DNA from: Lentibacillus lipolyticus
Lineage (GTDB): Bacteria; Bacillota; Bacilli; Bacillales; Amphibacillaceae
Reading direction: 5' to 3'
DNA length: 39,766 nucleotides
Assembly (NCBI GenBank): GCA_004145795.1
Contig: SEIO01000027.1
Span: 1-39,766, forward strand
Shown here: piece after piece, positions 29,171 to 37,668 of the stretch
Layout: each line of letters begins with the position of its first letter
How positions within the stretch are numbered: position 1 is the first letter of the stretch
Position numbers and translations under genes: made by a program
Notes under the pieces: model-generated
Seen by the model: only the letters and a program-made list of their open reading frames with translations
Database searches by the model: none
What the model was told of the DNA's origin: nothing

Positions 29171-30277
29171 TCACTCTAATGCCCAATATTTGGATTGGAC
29201 TTGTTTGGCACGCTGAATGGCATCCATTTGATTCTGGTATAGTGGGCCCTCGTGGAATCCTTGATCAAACGGGTCGTTCACGCCACTCTGCTTTCCGCTC
29301 AATGCTTCTAAGATCCTTATTGTACAAAACGGGACGTAAGCTGTGCTGTAACCACCCTCATGACAAGCGACAAGACGCCCGTTGCAGTGTTTTTCCGCCA
29401 ATGCTTTCACTTGTTCGGTGAGCTGATAAAACCCGGCCGCCGTCATCATCATGCGGCCAATTGGGTCAAAGCGGCTCGTATCCTGTCCCGCCGAAATGAA
29501 AATTAGCTCAGGACTAAATTGGTCGATAATCGGCACAATAATTTGCTCAAATGTGGCATTGTATCCCTCATTTCCAGTTCCGGCAGGCAGTTCAATATTG
29601 ACACTATACCCCTCTCCCTCGCCTTCTCCGGTATACGTTATCCCCCCGCGTCCTCTTGGGAAAATATTTTCCTGGTGCACCGAAATAAACAAAACTTCGG
29701 GGTCATCGCAAAAAGCACTTTCCGTACCGTTGCCGTGATGAACGTCCCAATCAATAATAGCAATGCGCTTAAGGCCATATTTTGCTTTCGCATGGCTGGC
29801 GGCAATCGCAACATTATTGAAAAGGCAAAACCCCATTCCTTCATCTTTTTCGGCGTGATGGCCCGGCGGACGAGTCAACGCATAAGCGTTTTTCGCCTGA
29901 TCCTGCATGACAGCATCAACCGCACTTATCGCGCAACCCGCAGATGTGAGCGCAATCTCGTACGAATCAGGACCGACGATAGCATGTTCACCAGCACTCC
30001 CGCCCCCTTGATCGCTTAACGACTTGACCCTATTAATATGCTCCCGGCCATGGTTCATGGCGACTTCATCATAGGTAGCCGGACGCGGTTCCAGTTGCTG
30101 CAAATGTTTCATAAATTTTGACCGGTCCAATAAATTTTTTACGCGTCGTTTTGATTCCGGACTTTCCGCATGCATATCCTCCTGGACCCAGCCACCAGAA
30201 TCAATATTCAGTGCACCATTCCCCGTCTGATGCCAAAAGCAACTCTCATCCCAAATAAACGCCGTCTGCCTTTCCAA
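29171..30277 (-). CDS. Class II histone deacetylase-fold hydrolase
   Basis: The 368-residue zinc hydrolase has the arginase/deacetylase fold: RPPGHHAEKDEGMGFCLFNN with the catalytic His-His pair, and IIDWDVHHGNGTE with zinc ligands. SAGQDTSRFDPIGRM supplies the second Asp, and GGYS follows later. Bacterial members remove acetyl groups from proteins, acetylpolyamines or small amides; the substrate is unknown. A SpeG-like acetyltransferase is encoded 6 kb away, but that is not enough to link them. I chose the TTG at 30275-30277 after GGAGGGG; no ATG with a ribosome site is available. Confidence 0.88.
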   Translation of the reverse strand: MERQTAFIWDESCFWHQTGNGALNIDSGGWVQEDMHAESPESKRRVKNLLDRSKFMKHLQQLEPRPATYDEVAMNHGREHINRVKSLSDQGGGSAGEHAIVGPDSYEIALTSAGCAISAVDAVMQDQAKNAYALTRPPGHHAEKDEGMGFCLFNNVAIAASHAKAKYGLKRIAIIDWDVHHGNGTESAFCDDPEVLFISVHQENIFPRGRGGITYTGEGEGEGYSVNIELPAGTGNEGYNATFEQIIVPIIDQFSPELIFISAGQDTSRFDPIGRMMMTAAGFYQLTEQVKALAEKHCNGRLVACHEGGYSTAYVPFCTIRILEALSGKQSGVNDPFDQGFHEGPLYQNQMDAIQRAKQVQSKYWALE

Positions 30278-30479
30278 CTCCCATCCCCTCCAAACACATA
30301 ATGATTGAGACCAACTTACCAAATATTCAAAATATAGTCAATTGGGACATGAGGCAGGCTCACTGTCTCAAGGCTCATGGTATGCAGAGAACCGCACGCG
30401 CACCATACTACGGGAAATTAAACGTATACATAACCTGCACCAAATGATCGCGCCCTGCATTAACTGCCTAATAAATGTG

Positions 30480-30508
30480 TTTACTTCCAAATGGAAATGT
30501 ATTATACT
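30480..30508 (+). promoter_or_regulatory. SigA promoter of the metal ABC transporter operon
   Basis: TTTACT (30480-30485) is 17 bases from TATACT (30503-30508). It lies ~80 bases before the ATPase gene, and a 20-bp dyad follows directly. Confidence 0.65.
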
Positions 30509-30514
30509 GTTTAA

Positions 30515-30534
30515 AAGTTGCACATGGTAAACTT
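30515..30534. promoter_or_regulatory. MntR-like operator candidate
   Basis: AAGTTGCACATGGTAAACTT is a 20-bp imperfect dyad (14 of 20 positions symmetric) just after the -10. Its TTGC...GGTAAAC layout resembles MntR/DtxR-family sites as I remember them. Repression of the transporter by metal-loaded MntR would fit. Confidence 0.5.
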
Positions 30535-30590
30535 TTTAACGGATATAAAACAAAGTTAGTACAGGGAACTATTTTTAGGAGGGTGAAATA

Positions 30591-31334
30591 ATGCAAAAAG
30601 CAATTAACGTGAAGGGCTTGCACGTGTCCTATTATGGCAAGGAGGTTCTTAAGAATGTCAGTTTTTCTTTTGAAACCGGCAGTCTGATTGGCATCCTTGG
30701 ACCAAATGGGGCTGGCAAATCGACATTGATGAAAGCTGTTCTCGGATTGATTCCATACGACGGGGGCCAGATTACAATTGGAGACAGTTCACTGAAAGAG
30801 ATGCGCAAGCGGATTGCATATGTCCCGCAACGGTCTAATATCGATTGGGATTTCCCCATTATCGTCAGGGATACTGTTTTGCTGGGTACCTACCCGAAAC
30901 TTGGCTTATTTCACAGACCGAAAAAAGCCGATAAAGAATGGGCATTAGAGTGTCTGGAACAAGTCGGTATGGCGGCATTTGCTAACTCTCAAATCGGGGA
31001 ACTATCGGGCGGACAACAGCAGCGGGTATTCCTAGCGCGGGCATTAGCACAAAATGCGGAATATTTCTTTCTTGATGAACCGTTTGTTGGGATTGATGTA
31101 GGAAGTGAAGAGGTCATTATCAATAAGTTAAGAGAGCTACAAAAGAACGGAAAAACCATCTTTGTTGTACACCATGATTTATCAAAGGTGGAAGATTATT
31201 TTGATGATCTGATTCTCGTCAACAAAGAATTGTATGGAGCCGGACCAGTTCAACATGTATTTCAGATGGAAAACATGGAAAGAGCCTACGGAATGTCATT
31301 TGCCATGGCTGGTGGTTTGGGAGGTGGCGTGTAA
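30591..31334 (+). CDS. Manganese/zinc ABC transporter, ATP-binding protein
   Basis: The 247-residue ABC ATPase has Walker A GPNGAGKST, signature LSGGQQQRVFLARAL, Walker B FFLDEPFVGID and the switch histidine in VVHHDL. It is of the MntB/PsaB/ZnuC type. AGGAGG precedes the ATG. Its stop codon overlaps the permease start by one base. The gene order (ATPase, permease, binding protein) is like psaBCA/sitABC clusters and unlike B. subtilis mntABCD. Confidence 0.93.
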   Translation: MQKAINVKGLHVSYYGKEVLKNVSFSFETGSLIGILGPNGAGKSTLMKAVLGLIPYDGGQITIGDSSLKEMRKRIAYVPQRSNIDWDFPIIVRDTVLLGTYPKLGLFHRPKKADKEWALECLEQVGMAAFANSQIGELSGGQQQRVFLARALAQNAEYFFLDEPFVGIDVGSEEVIINKLRELQKNGKTIFVVHHDLSKVEDYFDDLILVNKELYGAGPVQHVFQMENMERAYGMSFAMAGGLGGGV

Positions 31335-32194
31335 TGGATTTTATCCAGGATCTATTTGACTATGAATTTATGCGCCGGGCATTCATTACATCCGTTGTCG
31401 TCGGCATCATATGCGGCATCATTGGAAGTTTCATTGTTTTGCGCGGCATGGCATTGATGGGAGATGCGATTGCTCATGCAGTTCTACCAGGGGTTGCTAT
31501 CTCGTATATGATAGGCATCAACTATTTTTACGGGGCTGCTGTTGTAGGTATATTGAGTGCACTTGGCATTGGGGTCATTAACCAGAACAGTCGTGTTAAA
31601 AGCGACGCATCCATCGGTATTGTATTTTCGGCGGCTTTTGCCCTTGGAATTGTGCTCATCACCATTGCCAAAAGTGCCACCGATCTGACACAAATTCTTT
31701 TCGGAAATGTGCTAGCTGTTAGACCATCGGATATGTGGCTAACAATTGTTATCGGTGTAATCGTGTTGGTAGCAGTGTTTCTTTTTTACAAAGAACTGCT
31801 CGTATCTAGCTTTGATGAAACAATGGCTGCAGCTTATGGACTGAAGACGCGAATGATTCATTACGGCATTATGGTACTTTTAACGCTTGTAACTGTCGCA
31901 TCGCTACGAACAGTCGGTGTCATTCTGGTAGTATCCATGCTCATCACACCGGCGTCAACCGCTTATCTGTTAACTAACAGGCTATCAACCATGATTGGTC
32001 TGGCAGCATTTTTCGGTGCACTGTCATCGGTTATTGGACTATATATCAGCAATATGTCCGACTTGCCTTCAGGGCCGATTATCGCCATGGCCACAACTGG
32101 CATCTTTATACTAGCGTTTTTATTCGCACCTAAGCAGGGTGTCGTATGGCGCAAACTGAGAGTTAATAAACACCGAGCAAGTCTCGGTAATTAA
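31334..32194 (+). CDS. Manganese/zinc ABC transporter, permease
   Basis: This is a 286-residue polytopic membrane protein of the ABC-3 (ZnuB/MntC) family with about eight hydrophobic segments. GSFIVLRGMALMGDAIAHAV near the N-terminus is the family signature, and VSMLITPASTAYLLTNRLS lies later. GGGAGGTG precedes the ATG, which shares one base with the ATPase stop codon. A single permease gene implies a homodimeric channel. Confidence 0.93.
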   Translation: MDFIQDLFDYEFMRRAFITSVVVGIICGIIGSFIVLRGMALMGDAIAHAVLPGVAISYMIGINYFYGAAVVGILSALGIGVINQNSRVKSDASIGIVFSAAFALGIVLITIAKSATDLTQILFGNVLAVRPSDMWLTIVIGVIVLVAVFLFYKELLVSSFDETMAAAYGLKTRMIHYGIMVLLTLVTVASLRTVGVILVVSMLITPASTAYLLTNRLSTMIGLAAFFGALSSVIGLYISNMSDLPSGPIIAMATTGIFILAFLFAPKQGVVWRKLRVNKHRASLGN

Positions 32195-32217
32195 TACATC
32201 ATAAGGAGTGAAGAGAA

Positions 32218-33162
32218 ATGAAGAAACTGTTTTTTGCAGCTGTTATGGCAATCATGCTCATTCTAGCTGCCTGTGGAGGCGAAGAAAAAAGTGCAACTGG
32301 GGACGACGAAGAAAACGGGGATAGTAAACTGCAAGTCGTCACATCATTTACCATACTTAAAGATATGGCAGAACAAATCGGCGGTGAGCACGTTAGCATC
32401 CATAATCTTGTACCAACAGGAACAGACCCGCACGAATATGAGCCGCTGCCCGAGGATATTAAAAAGGCAACAGACGCTGATGTTCTACTGTATAACGGGC
32501 TAAATCTGGAAGGCGGTAAAGAAGGCTGGTTTTTCAAAATGGTAGATTCCGTTGGTCAGGATGAAGCGAACGTTTTCAGCGTGACTAACGACGTCGATCC
32601 CATGTATATTGGCGGAGGTGAACACGAAAAGGAAATCAATCCGCACGCGTTTATTGATCCAGATGTCGGCATTAAAATGGCCAAAAACATACGCGATGCT
32701 TTCATTGAAGTAGACCCTGATCGAAAAGAGGAATATGAAAAACAAGCAGCTGCATATGTTGACCGATTGACGGAGATCGAAAAGGAATATGATGAGAAAA
32801 TGAGTGAGATTCCCGAAGAGGACCGGATACTGGTAACAAGTGAGCGGGCCTACCAATACCTGGCAGACCACTACGGCCTGAAAGAAGGCTTTGTCTTTGA
32901 GATTGATACGGAAGAAAACGGAACACCAAAGCAAATCAAAAACCTCGTATCCTTTATTGAAGACAATGATGCTCCAGTGTTATTTGTCGAGTCGAACGTT
33001 GATCCAAGACCAATGGAGACCGTTTCCAAAGAATCGGGGGTGCCGATTTACGACAAACCGATTTATTCCGATGAAATTGGCGAACAGGGCGAGGAAGTAG
33101 ACACGTACGTAAAGTATTTAAACTACAACCTGGAAGTGCTCTATGATGGCCTAACCCGGTAA
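32218..33162 (+). CDS. Manganese/zinc ABC transporter, substrate-binding lipoprotein
   Basis: This cluster A-I metal-binding lipoprotein has 314 residues. A signal peptide ends in the lipobox LAAC with Cys19 as the lipidated residue. Metal ligands can be aligned as His72 (TDPHEYEP), His143 (NPHAFID), Glu209 (TSERAY) and Asp285 (YSDEIGE). The Glu at the third position is the PsaA/MtsA-type arrangement, which favours manganese; zinc is possible. No His-rich loop of the ZnuA kind is present. AAGGAG precedes the ATG. Confidence 0.93.
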   Translation: MKKLFFAAVMAIMLILAACGGEEKSATGDDEENGDSKLQVVTSFTILKDMAEQIGGEHVSIHNLVPTGTDPHEYEPLPEDIKKATDADVLLYNGLNLEGGKEGWFFKMVDSVGQDEANVFSVTNDVDPMYIGGGEHEKEINPHAFIDPDVGIKMAKNIRDAFIEVDPDRKEEYEKQAAAYVDRLTEIEKEYDEKMSEIPEEDRILVTSERAYQYLADHYGLKEGFVFEIDTEENGTPKQIKNLVSFIEDNDAPVLFVESNVDPRPMETVSKESGVPIYDKPIYSDEIGEQGEEVDTYVKYLNYNLEVLYDGLTR

Positions 33163-33167
33163 AAACC

Positions 33168-33206
33168 AAACGCCTCTTTGCATATTAGTATGCAGAGAGG
33201 CGTTTT
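33168..33206 (+). terminator. Intrinsic terminator of the metal transporter operon
   Basis: AAACGCCTCT pairs with AGAGGCGTTT, with an inner GCATA/TATGC stem, followed by TTTTGC. It closes the three-gene operon a few bases after the binding-protein stop. Confidence 0.8.
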
Positions 33207-33249
33207 GCTCGTTTCAGGTGTGTGAGTGGACATCCTTTAAACACTTTCT

Positions 33250-33278
33250 TTGACATCCCTGGGTTCATTCTATTTAAT
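33250..33278 (+). promoter_or_regulatory. SigA promoter of the flavin oxidoreductase gene
   Basis: A perfect TTGACA (33250-33255) is 17 bases from TTTAAT (33273-33278), about 44 bases before the ATG at 33322. Confidence 0.75.
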
Positions 33279-33321
33279 GGAAGATATCGGTATTGGAAAC
33301 GATTCTTGAGGAGGTAACCCT

Positions 33322-34359
33322 ATGCCTGCGAATACAAACGAGAACGATTTAAAACTTTCCGTTCTCGACTTGGCAACGATATACAATAACGAATCGGTAA
33401 CGCAAACATTACAAAACTCGACAGAACTTGTTCAACTGGCGGACAAACTCGGGTACACGCGTTACTGGTTTGCCGAACATCATAATACGAAGCACCAGAT
33501 AAGTACATCACCTGACTTGCTTGCGGCCCATGCCGCGGCACTTACAGAACATATTCGCATCGGTTCCGGCGGTGTCATGCTGCCAAACCATAGTCCACTT
33601 AAAGTAGTGGAGAACTTTTCTTTACTGGAAGCATTACACCCGGGCCGAATTGATCTTGGAATGGGCCGTGCTCCGGGAACCGACGGAATGACAGCGTTGG
33701 CATTGCGCCGCTCCCGTGAGGCAGTCAACAGTGATCAATCCGGGGAACTGCTGAATGAGCTACTCGCCTATTTCACAGGTGACTTTCCAGATGATCACCC
33801 ATTTGCCAGGATCACCCCGACACCGGATCGCTCCATACGACCGGAACTATTCATGCTTGGATCGAGTGACGGCGGAATGAAAATGGCATCCCAACTTGGA
33901 CTTGGCTATGCATTTGCCGCGCAGATCAACCCGGATTGGGCGGTTCCTGTTTTGCAAAACTACCGCAAACAGTTCCAGCCGTCGGAATTCCTGGCCGAGC
34001 CGTACAGCATCCTGTCTATTGTCGTCGTCTGTGCCGAAACGGATGAAGAAGCGGCGTATTATGCAGGACCGGCCGAACTGCAGTGGGTACGCTGGGGAAC
34101 CGGCCAGTTCCAATTCGCCCCACCAACATTGGAGGAGGCAGCAGCCCATACGTACACACCAGAAGAAGAAATGGTACGCCAGCAAAATAAAGGACGTTTT
34201 ATCATCGGCAGTGCAGATACCGTAAAAGAACAGATTCTGCAATTGAAAGAAGATGCGCAAATTGATGAGCTGATGGTCTTGAATATGATTTCCGACAAAG
34301 AAGCAAGAAACAAATCGTTTTCATTACTTGCTGATGCATTTGATCTGACCAATCACTAA
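33322..34359 (+). CDS. Luciferase-like (LLM class) flavin-dependent oxidoreductase
   Basis: The 345-residue TIM-barrel protein belongs to the bacterial luciferase-like family: KLSVLDLATIYNNES, TRYWFAEHHNTKHQISTSP, IRIGSGGVMLPNHSPLKVVE and GRIDLGMGRAPGTD. It resembles the YvbT/alkanal monooxygenase-like Bacillus proteins that use FMNH2. The substrate is unknown. GAGGAGG precedes the ATG. The MDR oxidoreductase gene begins 30 bases later on the same strand, so the two are probably co-transcribed. Confidence 0.9.
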   Translation: MPANTNENDLKLSVLDLATIYNNESVTQTLQNSTELVQLADKLGYTRYWFAEHHNTKHQISTSPDLLAAHAAALTEHIRIGSGGVMLPNHSPLKVVENFSLLEALHPGRIDLGMGRAPGTDGMTALALRRSREAVNSDQSGELLNELLAYFTGDFPDDHPFARITPTPDRSIRPELFMLGSSDGGMKMASQLGLGYAFAAQINPDWAVPVLQNYRKQFQPSEFLAEPYSILSIVVVCAETDEEAAYYAGPAELQWVRWGTGQFQFAPPTLEEAAAHTYTPEEEMVRQQNKGRFIIGSADTVKEQILQLKEDAQIDELMVLNMISDKEARNKSFSLLADAFDLTNH

Positions 34360-34389
34360 GCTAAATCCAATTTAAGGAGGAACGCTGCC

Positions 34390-35307
34390 ATGCAAACATT
34401 CGTACGAACCGGCGCCAATACCAGAGAAGTGGAAATTGCTGACGTCCCAATACCTACCATTAATGAGGACGAGGTTCTTGTACAAGTGGAAGCATTTGGT
34501 GTCGGGATTCATGACCGATATTTTATCCCGAAAAATGTAGACTTCCCCTACCCAATCGGCATAGAGGGAGCAGGCAACATTGTTCAATTAGGGAAGCAGG
34601 TTACCGATGTTGCAGTCGGCGACCGAGTGATATTTACGACCAGCTTCCAGCCAAAAGGCGGCTCATGGGCGGAATATGCTGCTGCCAACCAGGCGACACT
34701 CATTCCCATGCCCGACCATCTCACCTTCCAGCAAGGTGCAGCGGTTCATGTCGCCGGAAAAACAGCACTGGAAAGCATGCGTGCCCTCGACCTAACCAAA
34801 GGGGACAGTCTCTTTATCGCTGGTGCATCCGGGGCGATTGGAACCTTTGTCATCCAGCTGGCAGCAGCTAAAGGTATTCACGTAGCCGGATCCGCTTCAG
34901 CAAGAAATCATGACTACATGGCATCCCTTGGCGCCGAGAAAACCGTCGACTACCATGATGCTGACTGGCAAAAGCAAGTCAACGAATGGGCAGGTGGCGG
35001 CGTCACAGCAGCCTTAGCCATTCAACCGGGCACAGGAAAAGACAGTTTGCCCGTTGTCAAAGATGGTGGCAAGGTCATTACCGTGTCCGGTGATCAACTG
35101 GAGGGTGAACGGGGAATCACCGTCCAGCAAATGAGCCACCATCAAGATACCCATCAAGACGTCATCCAACTAGTTCGTGACATTGCTGATGAAAAAATCG
35201 AGCTTGTTATCGAAAAAGAATATCCGTTCGAGCAAGGACTAGAGGCACTTAAGAAAACCGAAACAAGACATGCTAGAGGAAAATTAGTCGTTACAACGCC
35301 TTCGTAG
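34390..35307 (+). CDS. NADP-dependent medium-chain dehydrogenase/reductase (quinone oxidoreductase-like)
   Basis: This is a 305-residue zinc-free MDR protein. An N-terminal GroES-like domain has PIGIEGAGNIVQLGK and VGDRVIFTT. The Rossmann dinucleotide-binding segment is FIAGASGAIGTFVIQLAAAKG. The catalytic zinc ligands of alcohol dehydrogenases are absent, which fits quinone or enone reductases. AAGGAGG lies nine bases before the ATG. Pairing with a flavin oxidoreductase suggests detoxification of reactive carbonyls or quinones, which is inference. Confidence 0.9.
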   Translation: MQTFVRTGANTREVEIADVPIPTINEDEVLVQVEAFGVGIHDRYFIPKNVDFPYPIGIEGAGNIVQLGKQVTDVAVGDRVIFTTSFQPKGGSWAEYAAANQATLIPMPDHLTFQQGAAVHVAGKTALESMRALDLTKGDSLFIAGASGAIGTFVIQLAAAKGIHVAGSASARNHDYMASLGAEKTVDYHDADWQKQVNEWAGGGVTAALAIQPGTGKDSLPVVKDGGKVITVSGDQLEGERGITVQQMSHHQDTHQDVIQLVRDIADEKIELVIEKEYPFEQGLEALKKTETRHARGKLVVTTPS

Positions 35308-35348
35308 GCAGGATTAATGGGGGACGGGCTCTGGTCCTCTCCCCCAAC

Positions 35349-35394
35349 AAAAAAGGGAACGGTGGCCGTTTATGCGGCTCCGTTCCCTTTTTTA
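35349..35394. terminator. Bidirectional terminator between the MDR gene and htpG
   Basis: AAAAAAGGGAACGG (35349-35362) pairs with CCGTTCCCTTTTTT (35380-35393). It is flanked by A/T runs and serves the convergent plus-strand oxidoreductase operon and minus-strand htpG. Confidence 0.9.
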
Positions 35395-35398
35395 TTCT

Positions 35399-37282
35399 TT
35401 AAGAAGTCATGACTTTGCATATATCATTAGTAAAGTTGACCGGATCATTGACCGGTAATCCTTCAATCAGGAGTGCCTGGTTGTACAATAGATTCGTGTA
35501 CAGTTTGAATTGTTCCTCATCCTGATTATACACCTGCTTTAAGGCGTCAAATATGTCGTGGTTGACGTTAACCTCCAGCACTTTTTCTGCGTTTATTTGC
35601 TGATTGTTTGGCATCATATTTAGCGTCTTTTCCATTTCTAACGAGATGTCGCCATCGGTTGTCAGGCATACTGGATGAGATTTTAATCGCTTGGAAACAC
35701 GTACCTCTTTTACCTTATCGGACAAAATGGATTTCATTTCGTCAAACAAGGCTTTATTCGCATCCGCTGCTTCATCTGCTTGTTGATTTTCTTCGTCCAA
35801 GTCAATGCCTAAATCACCACTGGATACCGAGCGGAATTCTTTGCCTTTATAATTCATCATCATGGTGATGGCAAATTCATCCACTTCATCCGTGAAGTAT
35901 AAAATCTCATACCCTTTATCCGCCACCAGCTCAGTTTGCGGAAGCTTTTCAATTCGATCACGGGATTCCCCTGCAGCATAGTAAATATATGGTTGATCAT
36001 CTTTCATTCTAGATACATATTCATCCAAGGTAACCAATTTCTTTTCCGTGGACGAATAGAACATTAACAGATCCTGCAATGTCTCTTTGTTGGCACCGAA
36101 GTCACTGTAGACGCCAATCTTTAACTGACGGCCAAAGGAATCATAAAACGTTTCATATTTTTCACGGTCATTCTTCAGCAGTTGCTCGAGCTGCTGTTTC
36201 ACTTTTTTATTAATATTTTTCGCGATTAGCTGGAGCTGTCTGTCATGCTGGAGCATCTCCCGCGAAATATTCAGTGATAAATCCTCGGAGTCGACCAACC
36301 CTTTGACAAAACTGAAGTGATCTGGCAGTAAATCCGCGCATTTTTCCATAATCAGCACGCCATTGGTGTATAGCTGTAACCCTTTTTCAAATTCCGGCGA
36401 GTAATAATCAAATGGCATGGTTTCCGGAATGAACAAAATAGCGTTATAGCGAATCGTACCGTCCACTTGCAGATGGGCATGCTTCAGCGGTTTATCATGG
36501 CCGAAATGCTGTTCCTTGTAAAATGTTTCATAATCTTCATCGGTCAACTCGCTTTTATTTTTCTTCCAAATCGGCACCATGCTGTTGATCGTTTCTTCCT
36601 CAACATAATCGACGTATTCATCGCTATCGTCGTCTTTTGGCTTGCTTTTTGTCACGTCCATCTTAATCGGATAACGGATAAAGTCGGAATATTTTTTAAC
36701 GATGTTTTGCAGCCGCTGCTCGTCCAAGAACTGGTCATAATCTTCATCTTCACTGTTTTCCTTCAGTTTTATATAAATTTCCGTACCTGCTTCCGCTTTT
36801 TCGTTCGGCTCAATGGTATATCCATCAGTGCCTTGTGATTCCCACTTAAATGCTTCCTCACCGCCATGCGCCTTGGTGATGACAGTTACGGCATCAGCAA
36901 CCATAAACGCGGCGTAAAAGCCTACACCAAATTGCCCGATAATGTCGTGGCCATCCTTCATTTCATTTTCATTTTTGAACGACAATGAACCACTTTTGGC
37001 AATAACGCCAAGATTGGATTCCAGTTCTTCTTTTGTCATGCCGATTCCAGTATCGATGACTTTTAATGTGCGATTATCTTTGTCAGCCTCAATCTTAATA
37101 TAGTAGTCTGCCGGGTTAAATTGGATAGAGTCATCGGTCAGTGCTTTATAATAAATCTTGTCGATCGCATCACTCGCGTTGGAAATCAACTCCCGCAGAA
37201 AAACTTCCCGCTGCGAATAGATGGAGTTAATCATCAGTTCCAATAACCGTTTCGATTCCGCTTTAAATTCTTTTTCAGCCAT
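35399..37282 (-). CDS. htpG: Molecular chaperone HtpG (Hsp90)
   Basis: This is a 627-residue bacterial Hsp90, the same size as B. subtilis HtpG. The GHKL ATPase domain has [19 protein letters not shown] and [15 protein letters not shown]. The middle-domain arginine region (LNISREMLQ) and C-terminal dimerisation domain are also present. It refolds or holds client proteins in the cytoplasm under stress. I chose the ATG at 37280-37282 after GAAAGGGG; a 15-residue extension upstream is unsupported. A CIRCE operator sits between promoter and gene. Confidence 0.97.
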   Translation of the reverse strand: MAEKEFKAESKRLLELMINSIYSQREVFLRELISNASDAIDKIYYKALTDDSIQFNPADYYIKIEADKDNRTLKVIDTGIGMTKEELESNLGVIAKSGSLSFKNENEMKDGHDIIGQFGVGFYAAFMVADAVTVITKAHGGEEAFKWESQGTDGYTIEPNEKAEAGTEIYIKLKENSEDEDYDQFLDEQRLQNIVKKYSDFIRYPIKMDVTKSKPKDDDSDEYVDYVEEETINSMVPIWKKNKSELTDEDYETFYKEQHFGHDKPLKHAHLQVDGTIRYNAILFIPETMPFDYYSPEFEKGLQLYTNGVLIMEKCADLLPDHFSFVKGLVDSEDLSLNISREMLQHDRQLQLIAKNINKKVKQQLEQLLKNDREKYETFYDSFGRQLKIGVYSDFGANKETLQDLLMFYSSTEKKLVTLDEYVSRMKDDQPYIYYAAGESRDRIEKLPQTELVADKGYEILYFTDEVDEFAITMMMNYKGKEFRSVSSGDLGIDLDEENQQADEAADANKALFDEMKSILSDKVKEVRVSKRLKSHPVCLTTDGDISLEMEKTLNMMPNNQQINAEKVLEVNVNHDIFDALKQVYNQDEEQFKLYTNLLYNQALLIEGLPVNDPVNFTNDICKVMTS

Positions 37283-37348
37283 CCGTATTCCCCTTTCGCC
37301 ATTGTTATCGAGGTAATGCCAGGGCATTTGCGGTCTAAAAACCTTTGA

Positions 37349-37375
37349 TTAGCACTCGCCCTTATAGAGTGATAA
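37349..37375. promoter_or_regulatory. CIRCE operator (HrcA site) upstream of htpG
   Basis: TTAGCACTC (37349-37357), nine bases, then GAGTGATAA (37367-37375) match the consensus TTAGCACTC-N9-GAGTGCTAA at all but one position. It lies just after the predicted htpG transcription start. HrcA should repress htpG and release it on heat shock. Confidence 0.9.
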
Positions 37376-37386
37376 TTACAATATAT

Positions 37387-37415
37387 TAAATATCACATTC
37401 ATTTTTTTGTGTCAA
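37387..37415 (-). promoter_or_regulatory. SigA promoter of htpG
   Basis: On the minus strand a perfect TTGACA (37410-37415) is 17 bases from TATTTA (37387-37392), a weak -10. The start near 37380 would put the CIRCE element at +5. Confidence 0.6.
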
Positions 37416-37668
37416 TGAATGGGGGTGGTGGGAAGCTTTTGATGCCCTTGCATATCAATAGCGTAGACTTTTTTTAATGGAAGTAGTAGTTGGAACCGTC
37501 CCGTTGTTCCCTATTCTGTACTTCTATTAATCCCTACTTATCGATAATAAAAATAAAAAGTAAGTATTTATGGTACGGTTCACCGTATGTAACTGCTAAA
37601 CTTAAATGGGCAGTTTTCAGGGCAAGATGATTGAGAATAGAGTAGATATCTTAATGAAATCTAGCCCT
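37416..37668. other. Gene-free boundary between core genes and the AT-rich block
   Basis: No gene is supported here. Small hairpins are visible: GGAAC/GTTCC (37492-37510), TACGG/CCGTA (37574-37587) and AACTGC/GCAGTT (37591-37615). No tRNA, integrase or clear direct repeat is seen. The base composition drops from the htpG side to the ATPase side, so the edge of an acquired segment may lie here. Confidence 0.4.

Noticed and set aside
37492-37615. Small hairpins after htpG read as an insertion-sequence end or attachment site
   Set aside because: The stems are only 5-6 bp, there is no transposase or integrase, and no duplicated target or tRNA end is visible.
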